Source of the DNA: DAOTXS01 sp034435055
Lineage (GTDB): Bacteria > Chloroflexota > Anaerolineae > UBA4142
NCBI GenBank assembly: GCA_034435055.1
Contig: DAOTXS010000056.1
Span: 183,106-247,105, forward strand
Direction of reading: 5' to 3'
Length of the DNA: 64,000 nucleotides
Shown piece after piece: positions 57,723-64,000 of the stretch; the first letter of the stretch is position 1, and every line of letters starts with the position of its first letter. The notes beneath the pieces were generated by a model, which had not been told where the DNA came from, did no database searches, and worked only from the letters and a program-made list of their open reading frames with translations. The position numbers were made by a program, and so were the translations under genes.

Positions 57723-58688
57723 TTATTGAACGGTGATGGTACCAATCATCCCGGTATCCCCCTCGCTAAAGTATTGATAGATACCGGCAGTATTGAATTT
57801 GAATGACCAGGTTTGTCCCGGGTTCAGCGTCCCCGACCGGAATTTCGAATCGTGATTGGGCTGAACCCCGCTGGTTACCGTGTGCGCTTTGGTATCATTG
57901 TTCTTCCACAACACTACACCACCGCGGTTGATTGTCAAACTCACGGGCGTAAACGCATTGCTCTCCATCGATACATTTGCATCGACTTTAACCGTCGCAG
58001 TGGGCGTGGGTGATTTTGTGGGCCCCGGCGTGGACGATGGCGCGGGCGTGTACGGCACACGTGTCGGCAGATCGGGAGGGTACTTGACGGTGCCACCGTA
58101 CGGGATCACCAATTTCTGCCCGGGATAAATCCAATGCGTACTCCAGAGTCCATTCACCAGCGCAATCGCGTAAATCGAGGTTTCGTACTGCACCGCGATG
58201 CGGAAAAGATTATCGCCGCCCTTGACCTCGTACACCGGGAAATTGCTCGGCGCGGGTGTGGTGCAAGGCACTTTGAGTTCCATACCGACGCGCAAATAAG
58301 TTGAGTACAAGTGATTCGCCTGCATCAATAAGGGATACTGGATTTTGTACCGCCACGCAATCGAATAGACGGTGTCGCGGTATGCCACGGTGTACTTGCA
58401 ATCAAAACCGGGAGGCGGCGGTGGCGGAGTGAGCGGCGCACCCACCGGAATCGTGAGCATTTGTCCAGCGTAAATGTATTCGCTGGTCAAATTGTTTGCC
58501 GTCATCAATGCCGGGACGGTGGTGCCAAAACGCCGCGCAATCGAAAAGAGCGTGTCACCCCAACGGACGATGTACACCACACTCCCCTGCTCCGGCGGCG
58601 CGGCAACGGTGACAGGTGGAATCAACGCGACAAGCAACGCGATGAAAGTCAAAACGATCAAAACTCGATTGATGTGCTGGGTGTTCAT
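57723..58688 (-). CDS. Secreted protein with three LysM domains and a degenerate cupredoxin domain (321 aa)
   Basis: Signal peptide at residues 1-30. Three LysM repeats (YIVRWGDTLFSIARRFGTTV; YTVAYRDTVYSIAWRYKIQ; YEVKGGDNLFRIAVQYETS), each ending in an IP-type motif, bind peptidoglycan-like glycans. After a Pro/Thr linker comes a plastocyanin-like domain (NAFTPVSLTINRGGVVLWKNND, KAHTVTSG). In the ligand loop the usual C-x2-H-x2-M reads GIYQYFSEGDTGMIG: the Cys is Ser and the His is Asp, so type 1 copper binding looks lost; the first His and the Met remain. GAGGAGG ribosome site. Likely cell-wall associated, function unknown. Confidence 0.87.
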   Translation of the reverse strand: MNTQHINRVLIVLTFIALLVALIPPVTVAAPPEQGSVVYIVRWGDTLFSIARRFGTTVPALMTANNLTSEYIYAGQMLTIPVGAPLTPPPPPPGFDCKYTVAYRDTVYSIAWRYKIQYPLLMQANHLYSTYLRVGMELKVPCTTPAPSNFPVYEVKGGDNLFRIAVQYETSIYAIALVNGLWSTHWIYPGQKLVIPYGGTVKYPPDLPTRVPYTPAPSSTPGPTKSPTPTATVKVDANVSMESNAFTPVSLTINRGGVVLWKNNDTKAHTVTSGVQPNHDSKFRSGTLNPGQTWSFKFNTAGIYQYFSEGDTGMIGTITVQ

Positions 58689-58766
58689 CTCAACCTCCTC
58701 GAAGAGAATTTCACCGGTTACACAAGGATTATATCACACTTTTCAAGAAAGCGAAACTCGATTTTT

Positions 58767-60251
58767 TCACTGCCCCGCAATCACATTCCCATCGCTTCGG
58801 CCTTCCACCCAAACCGTCTTGCCGTTGTTGGCAAAGGTATTGTTGCGAATCTGATTCTGGATCGAATTGGTCAAGCGAATGCCGGCGACCGCATTGTCGC
58901 GCAATACATTCTCTTCGATGACATTGTTGCGCGAAGCGTACTGATCGGTCGACGGCGGCAGGAATGCGAATTGTTTGGGCTCCCACTTGTCCCAATAAAA
59001 GTAAATCCCCTCGCGCGCGTTGCTGACTTGATTGTTTTTCACGATGCTGTCGCGACTGTTGTACGAAATGATGCCGTGATTGGTCATATTGCGAATGACG
59101 TTATCGCGCACCTCCGTGTTGGTCGAAAAGCCGAACCACACTGCGTCGTACGAGCCGGTGAGTTCGTTGCCGATCACTTTGTTGCCTTTGCAAAACGAAA
59201 ATTCGATAGCGTTATACAACGCATCGATAATTTTATTGTTCTGAATTAGATTTTCATCGCCGCACCGTGTCCCGTGCGCTTTGATGAAAACGCCATTCGC
59301 GTTCTGCCCGGTGATCGTGTTGTTCTTGACCACGTTGCGGCTCGCGCCGTCCTGCAAAATCACTGCCGCCGCATCGCACCCGGGACCCACCGATTTCTGA
59401 TCGCCCCACGTGCAGTAACGCACATTGTCCTTGAACGTGTTGTTCGACACTTCACTGTTTGTCGTGTTGAGCAGATTGACCCCCCACGCCGAATTATCGG
59501 ACGCGGTGTTGTTGCGAATCACCACGTTCTCGCTGTCGCGGATGTCAATGCCAACCGCGCCTTTGTTTGTCGTATTGTTTTCGATGCGCGCATTTTGTAC
59601 TTTATCCAGACGAATCCCGCCACCTTCGGTCATCCCCAGAAAAATCCCAAACCGCCGCGCGTCAGTATCGTCATAGTTGCCGGAAAAATCGTTGTGATGA
59701 ATGTACAAATTCGTCCCGGCTTCCGCAAACACACCGTCGCGCGCGTTCGTTACTTTGCAGTTGCGAATTTCGATGTTGTTCGGCGTTTGCAAAATCGGAA
59801 AACCGTATCTACGAATCCAAAAGCCGTGTCCTTGTTTGTTCAAACCTTCGATGGTATGATTATCGCAATCAATCACGACATCGCTTGCCTGCACGATCAT
59901 ACAATCGAACCGCTTGAGCGATGTTTTGAAATCGGCGTACATTTTGTAAAAGCCGGGTTGCCAAATTTCGGCGCACCCGCCCAGCATCGTTGGCGTCACC
60001 GACGGCGTCGGCGAAGCAGTCGGCACCGGAGTTGGCGTCGCCGAAGGCAAGCGCGTTGGCGTGAGTGTTGTCGCGCGCGTGGGCGAGAGCGCGGCGAGCA
60101 ATGTTGCGGTTAGCGGAATTGTTGCAGTCGCCGGGCGCGTTGCGGTGACAACAATCGCTGTTTGCGTCGGCGGCTCGATGGTTGGCGTTGGCGTGGGCGT
60201 CGCGCACGCAACAAGAATCAAACAGAATAAAATGATTGCTCTGAGAATCAT
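58767..60251 (-). CDS. Lipoprotein with right-handed beta-helix (NosD-like) repeats (494 aa)
   Basis: N-terminal lipobox MILRAIILFCLILVACATP predicts lipid anchoring at Cys16. A Thr/Pro/Ala linker of about 70 residues (TPTPTIEPP and similar) follows. From about residue 105, regular beta-helix coils: NNIEIRNCKVTNARDGVFAE, NARIENNTTNKGAVGIDIRD, ENVVIRNNTASDNSAWGVNL and more, typical of NosD/periplasmic copper-binding-like or parallel beta-helix repeats of pectate-lyase type. Such proteins often act on carbohydrates or are structural. No catalytic residues can be assigned. Divergent promoters lie upstream. Confidence 0.87.
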   Translation of the reverse strand: MILRAIILFCLILVACATPTPTPTIEPPTQTAIVVTATRPATATIPLTATLLAALSPTRATTLTPTRLPSATPTPVPTASPTPSVTPTMLGGCAEIWQPGFYKMYADFKTSLKRFDCMIVQASDVVIDCDNHTIEGLNKQGHGFWIRRYGFPILQTPNNIEIRNCKVTNARDGVFAEAGTNLYIHHNDFSGNYDDTDARRFGIFLGMTEGGGIRLDKVQNARIENNTTNKGAVGIDIRDSENVVIRNNTASDNSAWGVNLLNTTNSEVSNNTFKDNVRYCTWGDQKSVGPGCDAAAVILQDGASRNVVKNNTITGQNANGVFIKAHGTRCGDENLIQNNKIIDALYNAIEFSFCKGNKVIGNELTGSYDAVWFGFSTNTEVRDNVIRNMTNHGIISYNSRDSIVKNNQVSNAREGIYFYWDKWEPKQFAFLPPSTDQYASRNNVIEENVLRDNAVAGIRLTNSIQNQIRNNTFANNGKTVWVEGRSDGNVIAGQ

Positions 60252-60282
60252 CCGATTTCACCTGTGAAAGAATTTGTGGGCG

Positions 60283-60310
60283 AGTATAACACAGCAATAG
60301 AAAAAGACAA
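60283..60310 (-). promoter_or_regulatory. Promoter of the beta-helix lipoprotein gene
   Basis: Minus strand TTGTCT (60310-60305), 16-bp spacer, TATACT (60288-60283). Confidence 0.5.
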
Positions 60311-60314
60311 GTCT

Positions 60315-60343
60315 TTGACACGGGCATAGATTTACTGTAGTAT
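60315..60343 (+). promoter_or_regulatory. Promoter of the translin-family gene
   Basis: TTGACA (60315-60320), 17-bp spacer, TAGTAT (60338-60343); divergent to the lipoprotein promoter. Confidence 0.5.
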
Positions 60344-60349
60344 CTATAG

Positions 60350-60428
60350 CCATAAAAACCATGAACCCCAAGACACAAAGATTTGTAAATTCTTTTCTTC
60401 GCGTTCTTTGTGTCTTTGCGGTTAAAGA
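60350..60428. repeat. Dispersed palindromic repeat (agacacaaag/ctttgtgtct)
   Basis: Arms ccaagacacaaag and ctttgtgtctttgcgg around an AT-rich centre, between the promoter and the translin-family ATG, so it would be in the 5' leader. Confidence 0.65.
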
Positions 60429-60439
60429 ATTATGAGGGC

Positions 60440-61078
60440 ATGATGCAACAACTCGACACTATCGGCGAAAAGATCCGCAAAAATTTCGAGGCGAAGAATG
60501 CGGCGCGCGATTCCGCGCTCGGCGCATCGCGCGAACTGATCCGACTTTGCTCACTTTCGATTCGCGCAACGCACCGCGCCGAGTACGCGGAAGCATCGCA
60601 ACTGCTTGGACGGGCGCGTGAAATCGCCACGCAGATGAAAGCGTCCGTCGCCGCGTATCCCGATTTATATTTCACCGGCTATGTGCAAGACGCGCTCAAA
60701 GAACTTGCCGAAGCGCACATCGTTCACGCGTTGATTACAAATGCGCCCTTGCCCGACCCGGACGCGCTCGGCGTCGATTATGCGGCGTATCTCAACGGCT
60801 TGGGCGAAGCCGCGGGCGAACTGCGCCGCTATTCGCTCGATATTATCCGCCACGATAACAGCGAAAAAGTGGAACGCGTGTTGGAAGCGATGGACGATAT
60901 TTATTCGTTGCTCGTCACCGTCGATTTTCCGGACGCGATCACCGGCGGTTTGCGCCGCACGACGGACATGGTGCGCGGTGTGCTCGAGCGGACGCGCGGC
61001 GATTTGACGGTCGCGGCGCGGCAAGAGAAATTGGAAAAGACCTTGCACGAGTTCGAGGAAAAGTTCAAAAGCGGATAA
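60440..61078 (+). CDS. Translin-family protein (212 aa)
   Basis: Start at ATG 60440 or 60443 (TGAGGG site just before). All-helical protein with the translin hallmarks: GEKIRKNFEAKNAARDSALGASRELIRLCSLSIRATHR, FTGYVQDALKELAEAHIVHAL, GLGEAAGELRRYSLDIIRHDN and VDFPDAITGGLRRTTDMVRGVLERTRGDLT. Translin forms octameric rings that bind single-stranded nucleic acid; prokaryotic members occur in archaea and some bacteria and their role is poorly known. The cell function here is unknown. Confidence 0.88.
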   Translation: MMQQLDTIGEKIRKNFEAKNAARDSALGASRELIRLCSLSIRATHRAEYAEASQLLGRAREIATQMKASVAAYPDLYFTGYVQDALKELAEAHIVHALITNAPLPDPDALGVDYAAYLNGLGEAAGELRRYSLDIIRHDNSEKVERVLEAMDDIYSLLVTVDFPDAITGGLRRTTDMVRGVLERTRGDLTVAARQEKLEKTLHEFEEKFKSG

Positions 61079-61079
61079 T

Positions 61080-61140
61080 CCACAGATTACATAGATTTCG
61101 CAGAAGTAAAAATCTGTGTAATCTGCAAAATCTTCGGCTT
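61080..61140. repeat. Dispersed palindromic repeat (cagattacatagatttcg)
   Basis: cagattacatagattt and aaatctgtgtaatctg arms flank a short centre. Imperfect hairpin typical of small intergenic repeats, between the translin and nuclease genes. Confidence 0.7.
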
Positions 61141-61146
61141 GATGCT

Positions 61147-61407
61147 ATGATTGAAAATAAACCGGTGATTCGCGCGAGCGAGATTGGCGAGTACGTGTTC
61201 TGTCACCGCGCGTGGTGGTTGCGTCGGGTCAAAGGACTTGAATCCGCGAACCGCGCGCAGATGCAAGCCGGAACGGAAAAGCATGTTGAACACGGACGCA
61301 ACGTGAAACGCGCCGACACGATGCGGCGATGGGCAATTGTGCTGTTTGTAATTGCGCTGTTCTTTGCGTTATTGTTTTGTTTGGCGGCGGTGATGCCGAC
61401 AATTTGA
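61147..61407 (+). CDS. N-terminal half of a split, membrane-anchored Cas4-like nuclease (86 aa)
   Basis: The N-terminus IRASEIGEYVFCHRAWWLRRVKGL matches the start of Cas4/RecB-type nucleases, where this Cys (C19) is the first Fe-S ligand. Then, instead of the catalytic domain, the chain continues through a charged segment (EHGRNVKRADTMRRW) into one hydrophobic helix (AIVLFVIALFFALLFCLAAV) and ends. The next ORF starts 2 nt later and has the missing catalytic domain, so the two probably work together. No CRISPR array or cas genes are in the window. Confidence 0.72.
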   Translation: MIENKPVIRASEIGEYVFCHRAWWLRRVKGLESANRAQMQAGTEKHVEHGRNVKRADTMRRWAIVLFVIALFFALLFCLAAVMPTI

Positions 61408-61408
61408 A

Positions 61409-61936
61409 ATGTCCACGTTTTTCGGAATTCTGTTTGTCCTCATCTTCCTCGCCGCAATCGCGCTGTGGTTTAAATCACGTGAACAACGCGCGGCAACCGG
61501 CTTGCCGCTCAATGCGCGCATTGTCTACGCCGACACCGGCGCGTGGTCAAAAGTCGAACAGCCACTTTTCGCGCGGCGATACGCATTGACCGGGAAACCG
61601 GATTACATCGTGGAAGATAAAGGCACAACAATCCCCATCGAAGTCAAACCGAACCGCACCGCGCCGACGCCGTACACATCGGACGTGATGCAACTTGCGG
61701 CGTACGGTCTGCTGATCGAAGAAACGTTTGGCACGTTTCCGCACTACGGTTTGATCAAGTACCGCGACGCCGTGTTTCAAATCGACTTCACAAACGAACT
61801 GCGTGCACAATTGCTCGACCAAATCCAAGCGATGCGCGACCACTTCCACGCACGCGACGTGCCACGACATCACGCTGAACCGCAACGATGCCGCGCCTGC
61901 GGTTATCGGGATGAATGCGGGCAAACACTGGCATAG
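61409..61936 (+). CDS. C-terminal catalytic half of a split Cas4-like nuclease, membrane-anchored (175 aa)
   Basis: Residues 4-21 form a transmembrane helix (FFGILFVLIFLAAIALWF). Then the PD-(D/E)xK core: D65 in LTGKPDYIVE, E78 and K80 in IPIEVKPNR, the QxxxY motif (Q95-Y99, MQLAAYGLL), and the C-terminal Cys cluster C161, C164, C170 (CRACGYRDEC) that together with one N-terminal Cys makes the 4Fe-4S site of Cas4 and Dna2-like nucleases. The N-terminal Cys is in the preceding protein (C19). Stop and start are adjacent (TGAaATG), so co-translation is likely. Function (DNA processing at the membrane) is inference. Confidence 0.75.
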   Translation: MSTFFGILFVLIFLAAIALWFKSREQRAATGLPLNARIVYADTGAWSKVEQPLFARRYALTGKPDYIVEDKGTTIPIEVKPNRTAPTPYTSDVMQLAAYGLLIEETFGTFPHYGLIKYRDAVFQIDFTNELRAQLLDQIQAMRDHFHARDVPRHHAEPQRCRACGYRDECGQTLA

Positions 61937-61937
61937 A

Positions 61938-61969
61938 AAAACCGGGTTTCTGTAACGAAACCCGGTTTT
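61938..61969. terminator. Bidirectional terminator
   Basis: 13-bp perfect stem (aaaaccgggtttc / gaaacccggtttt), A-rich left and T-rich right, between the nuclease genes and convergent tyrS. Confidence 0.85.
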
Positions 61970-61972
61970 GAT

Positions 61973-63199
61973 TTATACGATTTGCACTCGGAAAAATCTT
62001 TTCTTGCCGATCTGAATCACCTTGCCGTCCAATTCTTCCGGCGACCAGCGCATATCAATCTTGTCGATTTTCGCACCGTCGAAAAACTGTACGCCCAATT
62101 GCTCGATCATGCGTTTGGCTTCGCCGCGACTCGATAGCATCGGCGGATTCGTTGCGACGAGCAAATCGACTGCCGAAAGTTGGCTGGCTGGAAATTGCGC
62201 GCGCGCAAGTTTCACCGTTGGCATTTCCTCCGGCATTTCACCTTTTCGCCGCACGCGATTGAACTCACGTTGCGCGGCGGCGGCCTGTTCTTTGTCGTGC
62301 AACGTCGAAACAATCGTGAACGCGAGCCGTTCTTTTGCCGCGATAGGATCGCGTTGCACCTCGCGCTCGATTTGCGGAATTTCGTCCAGCGGTGTATCGG
62401 TGAGCAATTTCGTGTACATCACGATCATATCATCGCGCAACAACATAATTTTGTCGAACATTTCAAACGGCGGCGCGTCGAGATCGACCGTGTTGCCGCG
62501 CGTCTTGCTCATCGTCTCGCCATCGAGTCCGGGAATGAGCGGCGTCGTCAACACGAATTTATCTTTGCGCAGATAATCGCGCACCAAATCACGCCCGATC
62601 ATCATATTGAAAAACTGATCCGATCCGCCGAGTTCCGCGTCGACCTTCATCGCCACCGCGTCGTATCCTTGCAAAAGTGGATAGATGGTTTCGATGTAAA
62701 AAAGCGGATCGCCTTTTTTCAATCGCTCCTGAAACATATCGCGTTCCAGTAAACGCTGAATCGTAATCTTCGACATCAACCCCAGCATATCGCCCAGCGA
62801 CATACTCAAAAGCCATTTGCTGTTCCGCAAAACCTTGGCCGGATTTTGCTTGGTCGTAAAATCAAGAATGTTGCCGACTTGTTTTTTGTACGTCACTATA
62901 TTTTTTTTGACGATTGCCGAGGTCAACAGATCGCGCTTTTTGCTTCGCCCCGACGGATCGCCAACCAAGCCGGTGCCATCGCCAATCAAAAAGATAACTT
63001 GATGCCCGTGCAGTTGAAACCAGCGCAAGACACGCAAGCCAACCATATGCCCGATGTGCAGATGCGGCGAGGTCGGATCGAATCCTTGATAAATTTTCAG
63101 TTTGTCGCCAGCCCGGAGCCGCGCCAGAAAATCTTCTTTGACAACAACGTTTTCAATCGAACCACGCGCCATTAATTCTTCAAACGACCAATTTTTCAT
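61973..63199 (-). CDS. tyrS: Tyrosyl-tRNA synthetase TyrS (408 aa)
   Basis: Start at ATG 63199 behind AAAGGAGG; the longer frame to 63280 is T-box leader. Class I synthetase with HIGH motif HLHIGHMVGL, the tyrosine pocket YIETIYPLLQGYDAVAMKVDAELGGSDQFFNMMIGR, the KMSKS-like loop GETMSKTRGN, and a C-terminal S4-like domain (EEMPTVKLA..., RGEAKRMIEQLGVQFFDG). Charges tRNA-Tyr. The gene lies behind a Tyr-type T-box and a tRNA-Tyr gene on the same strand and apparently the same transcript. Confidence 0.96.
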   Translation of the reverse strand: MKNWSFEELMARGSIENVVVKEDFLARLRAGDKLKIYQGFDPTSPHLHIGHMVGLRVLRWFQLHGHQVIFLIGDGTGLVGDPSGRSKKRDLLTSAIVKKNIVTYKKQVGNILDFTTKQNPAKVLRNSKWLLSMSLGDMLGLMSKITIQRLLERDMFQERLKKGDPLFYIETIYPLLQGYDAVAMKVDAELGGSDQFFNMMIGRDLVRDYLRKDKFVLTTPLIPGLDGETMSKTRGNTVDLDAPPFEMFDKIMLLRDDMIVMYTKLLTDTPLDEIPQIEREVQRDPIAAKERLAFTIVSTLHDKEQAAAAQREFNRVRRKGEMPEEMPTVKLARAQFPASQLSAVDLLVATNPPMLSSRGEAKRMIEQLGVQFFDGAKIDKIDMRWSPEELDGKVIQIGKKRFFRVQIV

Positions 63200-63204
63200 C
63201 GTGC

Positions 63205-63475
63205 CTCCTTTGTTGACAAACAAAAACCTCTCGCCCGATAGGGACGAGAGGAAATCCTTCGTGGTACCACCCTGGTTCATTTCAATCGAACGATTGAAAT
63301 CTCTGTGTGACTCGATCTCGATAACGGGAGAACCCGGCTCGGCTTACTTGTGTATCGTTCAGCCGGCAACTCGAGAGGGTAATTCGTCAACAATCGATTC
63401 TACGAGTTTGCACCCAGCACTCGCTCTCTGCCATCCTCGATTGCCGCTACTGTGGCTCTGTCCTAGTCTTTGAAT
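63205..63475 (-). promoter_or_regulatory. T-box riboswitch controlling tyrS
   Basis: On the minus strand the T-box core AGGGTGGTACCACG (63273-63260) is followed by a terminator CCTCTCG...CGAGAGG plus TTTTT (63251-63222). The bulge TGGT would pair with the ACCA end of uncharged tRNA-Tyr (discriminator A). A candidate specifier TAC lies at 63381-63379 in a stem I-like region. This senses uncharged tRNA-Tyr and permits transcription of tyrS. Exact stem boundaries are not resolved by eye. Confidence 0.85.
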
Positions 63476-63482
63476 GATCAAG

Positions 63483-63566
63483 TGGGCAGGGTGAGATTCG
63501 GACTCACTTAGGCTTCCGCCACCGATTTTACAGACCGGTCCGGCTCGCCATCTCCGGCGCCCGCCC
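63483..63566 (-). tRNA. tRNA-Tyr (GTA)
   Basis: 84 nt, class II tRNA with a long variable arm. Acceptor GGGCGGG pairs with CCTGCCC, discriminator A; anticodon arm CCGGT-CTGTAAA-ATCGG gives anticodon GTA; T arm GTGAG-TCCGAAT-CTCAC. CCA not encoded. Lies between the promoter at 63580-63607 and the T-box of tyrS, same strand. Confidence 0.9.
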
Positions 63567-63579
63567 CTATTTGATGAGT

Positions 63580-63607
63580 ATTATATTCGTTCGAACCTAA
63601 AAGTCAA
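63580..63607 (-). promoter_or_regulatory. Promoter of tRNA-Tyr, T-box and tyrS
   Basis: Minus strand TTGACT (63607-63602), 16-bp spacer, TATAAT (63585-63580), 13 bp before tRNA-Tyr. No second promoter fits in the few bases between the tRNA and the T-box. Confidence 0.75.
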
Positions 63608-63615
63608 GAATGAAT

Positions 63616-63644
63616 TTGACATTGAGCGAAATTGCAAGTATACT
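63616..63644 (+). promoter_or_regulatory. Promoter of the tRNA-Thr/tuf unit
   Basis: TTGACA (63616-63621), 17-bp spacer, TATACT (63639-63644). Back to back with the tRNA-Tyr promoter. Confidence 0.8.
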
Positions 63645-63671
63645 GCTCGCCGCTAAAAAATTCGCCCAAAC

Positions 63672-63744
63672 GCCGGCGTAGCTCAGTTGGCAGAGCATCT
63701 CACTTGTAATGAGAGGGTCGTCGGTCCAAATCCGACCGCCGGCT
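63672..63744 (+). tRNA. tRNA-Thr (TGT)
   Basis: 73 nt: acceptor GCCGGCG/CGCCGGC, D arm GCTCAGTTGGCAGAGC, anticodon arm TCTCA-CTTGTAA-TGAGA (TGT), T arm around GTCCAAATC. CCA is not encoded. Confidence 0.93.
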
Positions 63745-63775
63745 TGTTTGCGAACTTGGCAGCCAAATTAGCTGT

Positions 63776-63848
63776 GCCTTCGTAGCTCAGTCGGTAGAGC
63801 ACGTTCTTGGTAAGAACGGGGTCATGAGTTCAAGTCTCATCGAAGGCT
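63776..63848 (+). tRNA. tRNA-Thr (GGT)
   Basis: 73 nt plus encoded CCA: acceptor GCCTTCG/CGAAGGC, anticodon arm CGTTC-TTGGTAA-GAACG (GGT), T arm ATGAG-TTCAAGT-CTCAT. Directly upstream of tuf, an order also known in E. coli (thrT-tufB). Confidence 0.94.
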
Positions 63849-63869
63849 CCACTCTCAGGAGGAATGCAA

Positions 63870-64000
63870 ATGGCAAAGCAGAAATTTGAACGGACGAAAC
63901 CGCACGTGAACGTGGGGACGATTGGACACGTCGATCACGGCAAGACGACGCTGACCGCGGCGATCACCAAAGTGATGTCGCTCAAAGGCATGGCGAACTT
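63870..64000 (+). CDS. tuf: Elongation factor Tu, N-terminal part (runs off the window)
   Basis: AGGAGGA site then ATG 63870: MAKQKFERTKPHVNVGTIGH, followed by the G1 motif GHVDHGKTT and TAAITKVMSLKGMA. Only 43 codons are inside the window. Highly conserved EF-Tu start that delivers aminoacyl-tRNA to the ribosome. Two tRNA-Thr genes precede it, probably in one transcript. Confidence 0.96.
   Translation, partial: MAKQKFERTKPHVNVGTIGHVDHGKTTLTAAITKVMSLKGMAN

Noticed and set aside
61147..61936. CRISPR-Cas locus
   Set aside because: Only a Cas4-like nuclease is present; no repeats, cas1 or effector genes.

Overview
The window looks like a chromosomal segment of a Chloroflexota bacterium, probably Anaerolineae-like. 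This is an inference from protein style, not a database match. Pointers are Thr/Pro-rich secreted linkers, a secreted protein ending in a short hydrophobic motif plus RK, a translin-family protein, lysine synthesis through alpha-aminoadipate with the LysW carrier, and many zinc-ribbon, NHL and TPR proteins. Most of the DNA is moderately GC-rich. Two AT-richer patches (about 17.76-21.47 kb and 42.9-44.26 kb) look acquired.

Layout. (1) 0-16.8 kb, signalling locus: after the end of a Thr-rich secreted protein come a full-length zinc ribbon/class III cyclase/STAND ATPase/TPR protein, a second copy split by a +1 frame change, and three further headless TPR tails in tandem with overlapping or near-touching starts. 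Then come a REC-glutaredoxin-like-thioredoxin-reductase-like fusion, a histidine kinase with a cyclic-nucleotide-binding domain, and a CoA-binding protein. (2) 16.9-26.8 kb, mixed: nitroreductase, a DUF4160/DUF2442 pair, a large secreted M23 peptidase, ychF, an element with perfect 16-bp terminal inverted repeats next to a diverged copy, and an iron-uptake operon (DtxR-FeoA regulator, FeoB, Cys-rich protein). (3) 26.8-38.2 kb, minus strand: a long lysine (alpha-aminoadipate) operon starting at lysW behind a structured leader and terminator, with passenger genes between lysW/lysX/homocitrate synthase and the homoaconitase small subunit/dehydrogenase. (4) 38.2-48.2 kb, minus strand: a complete histidine operon (hisZ, hisG, PHP phosphatase, hisD, hisC, hisB, hisH, hisA, hisF, hisI, hisE), interrupted between hisD and hisC by an opposite-strand merR/CopZ-like/MerE-like cassette with its own MerR-type promoter. 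(5) 48.2-56.3 kb, plus strand: arginine operon argC, argB, argD, GNAT, argG, argJ, argH. (6) 56.3-64 kb: MATE transporter, LysM/cupredoxin protein, beta-helix lipoprotein, translin, a split membrane-anchored Cas4-like nuclease, tyrS behind a T-box and tRNA-Tyr, two tRNA-Thr genes and the start of tuf.

Regulation is the most striking part. The his and arg operons diverge from back-to-back promoters at 48.35-48.41 kb, and each begins with a short leader peptide followed by a terminator: one has three consecutive His codons, the other is Arg-rich. The arg leader has segments that can form mutually exclusive hairpins, so both operons appear to be controlled by ribosome-mediated attenuation. tRNA-Tyr, a Tyr T-box and tyrS appear to share one promoter. 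Several genes seem to be leaderless, with a -10 box 6-9 nt before the start codon.

A second theme is short oligonucleotide repeats, often forming imperfect palindromes. They fill many intergenic gaps and also occur in frame inside core biosynthetic genes (the leuC-like gene, hisC, hisF, hisD and the end of hisZ).
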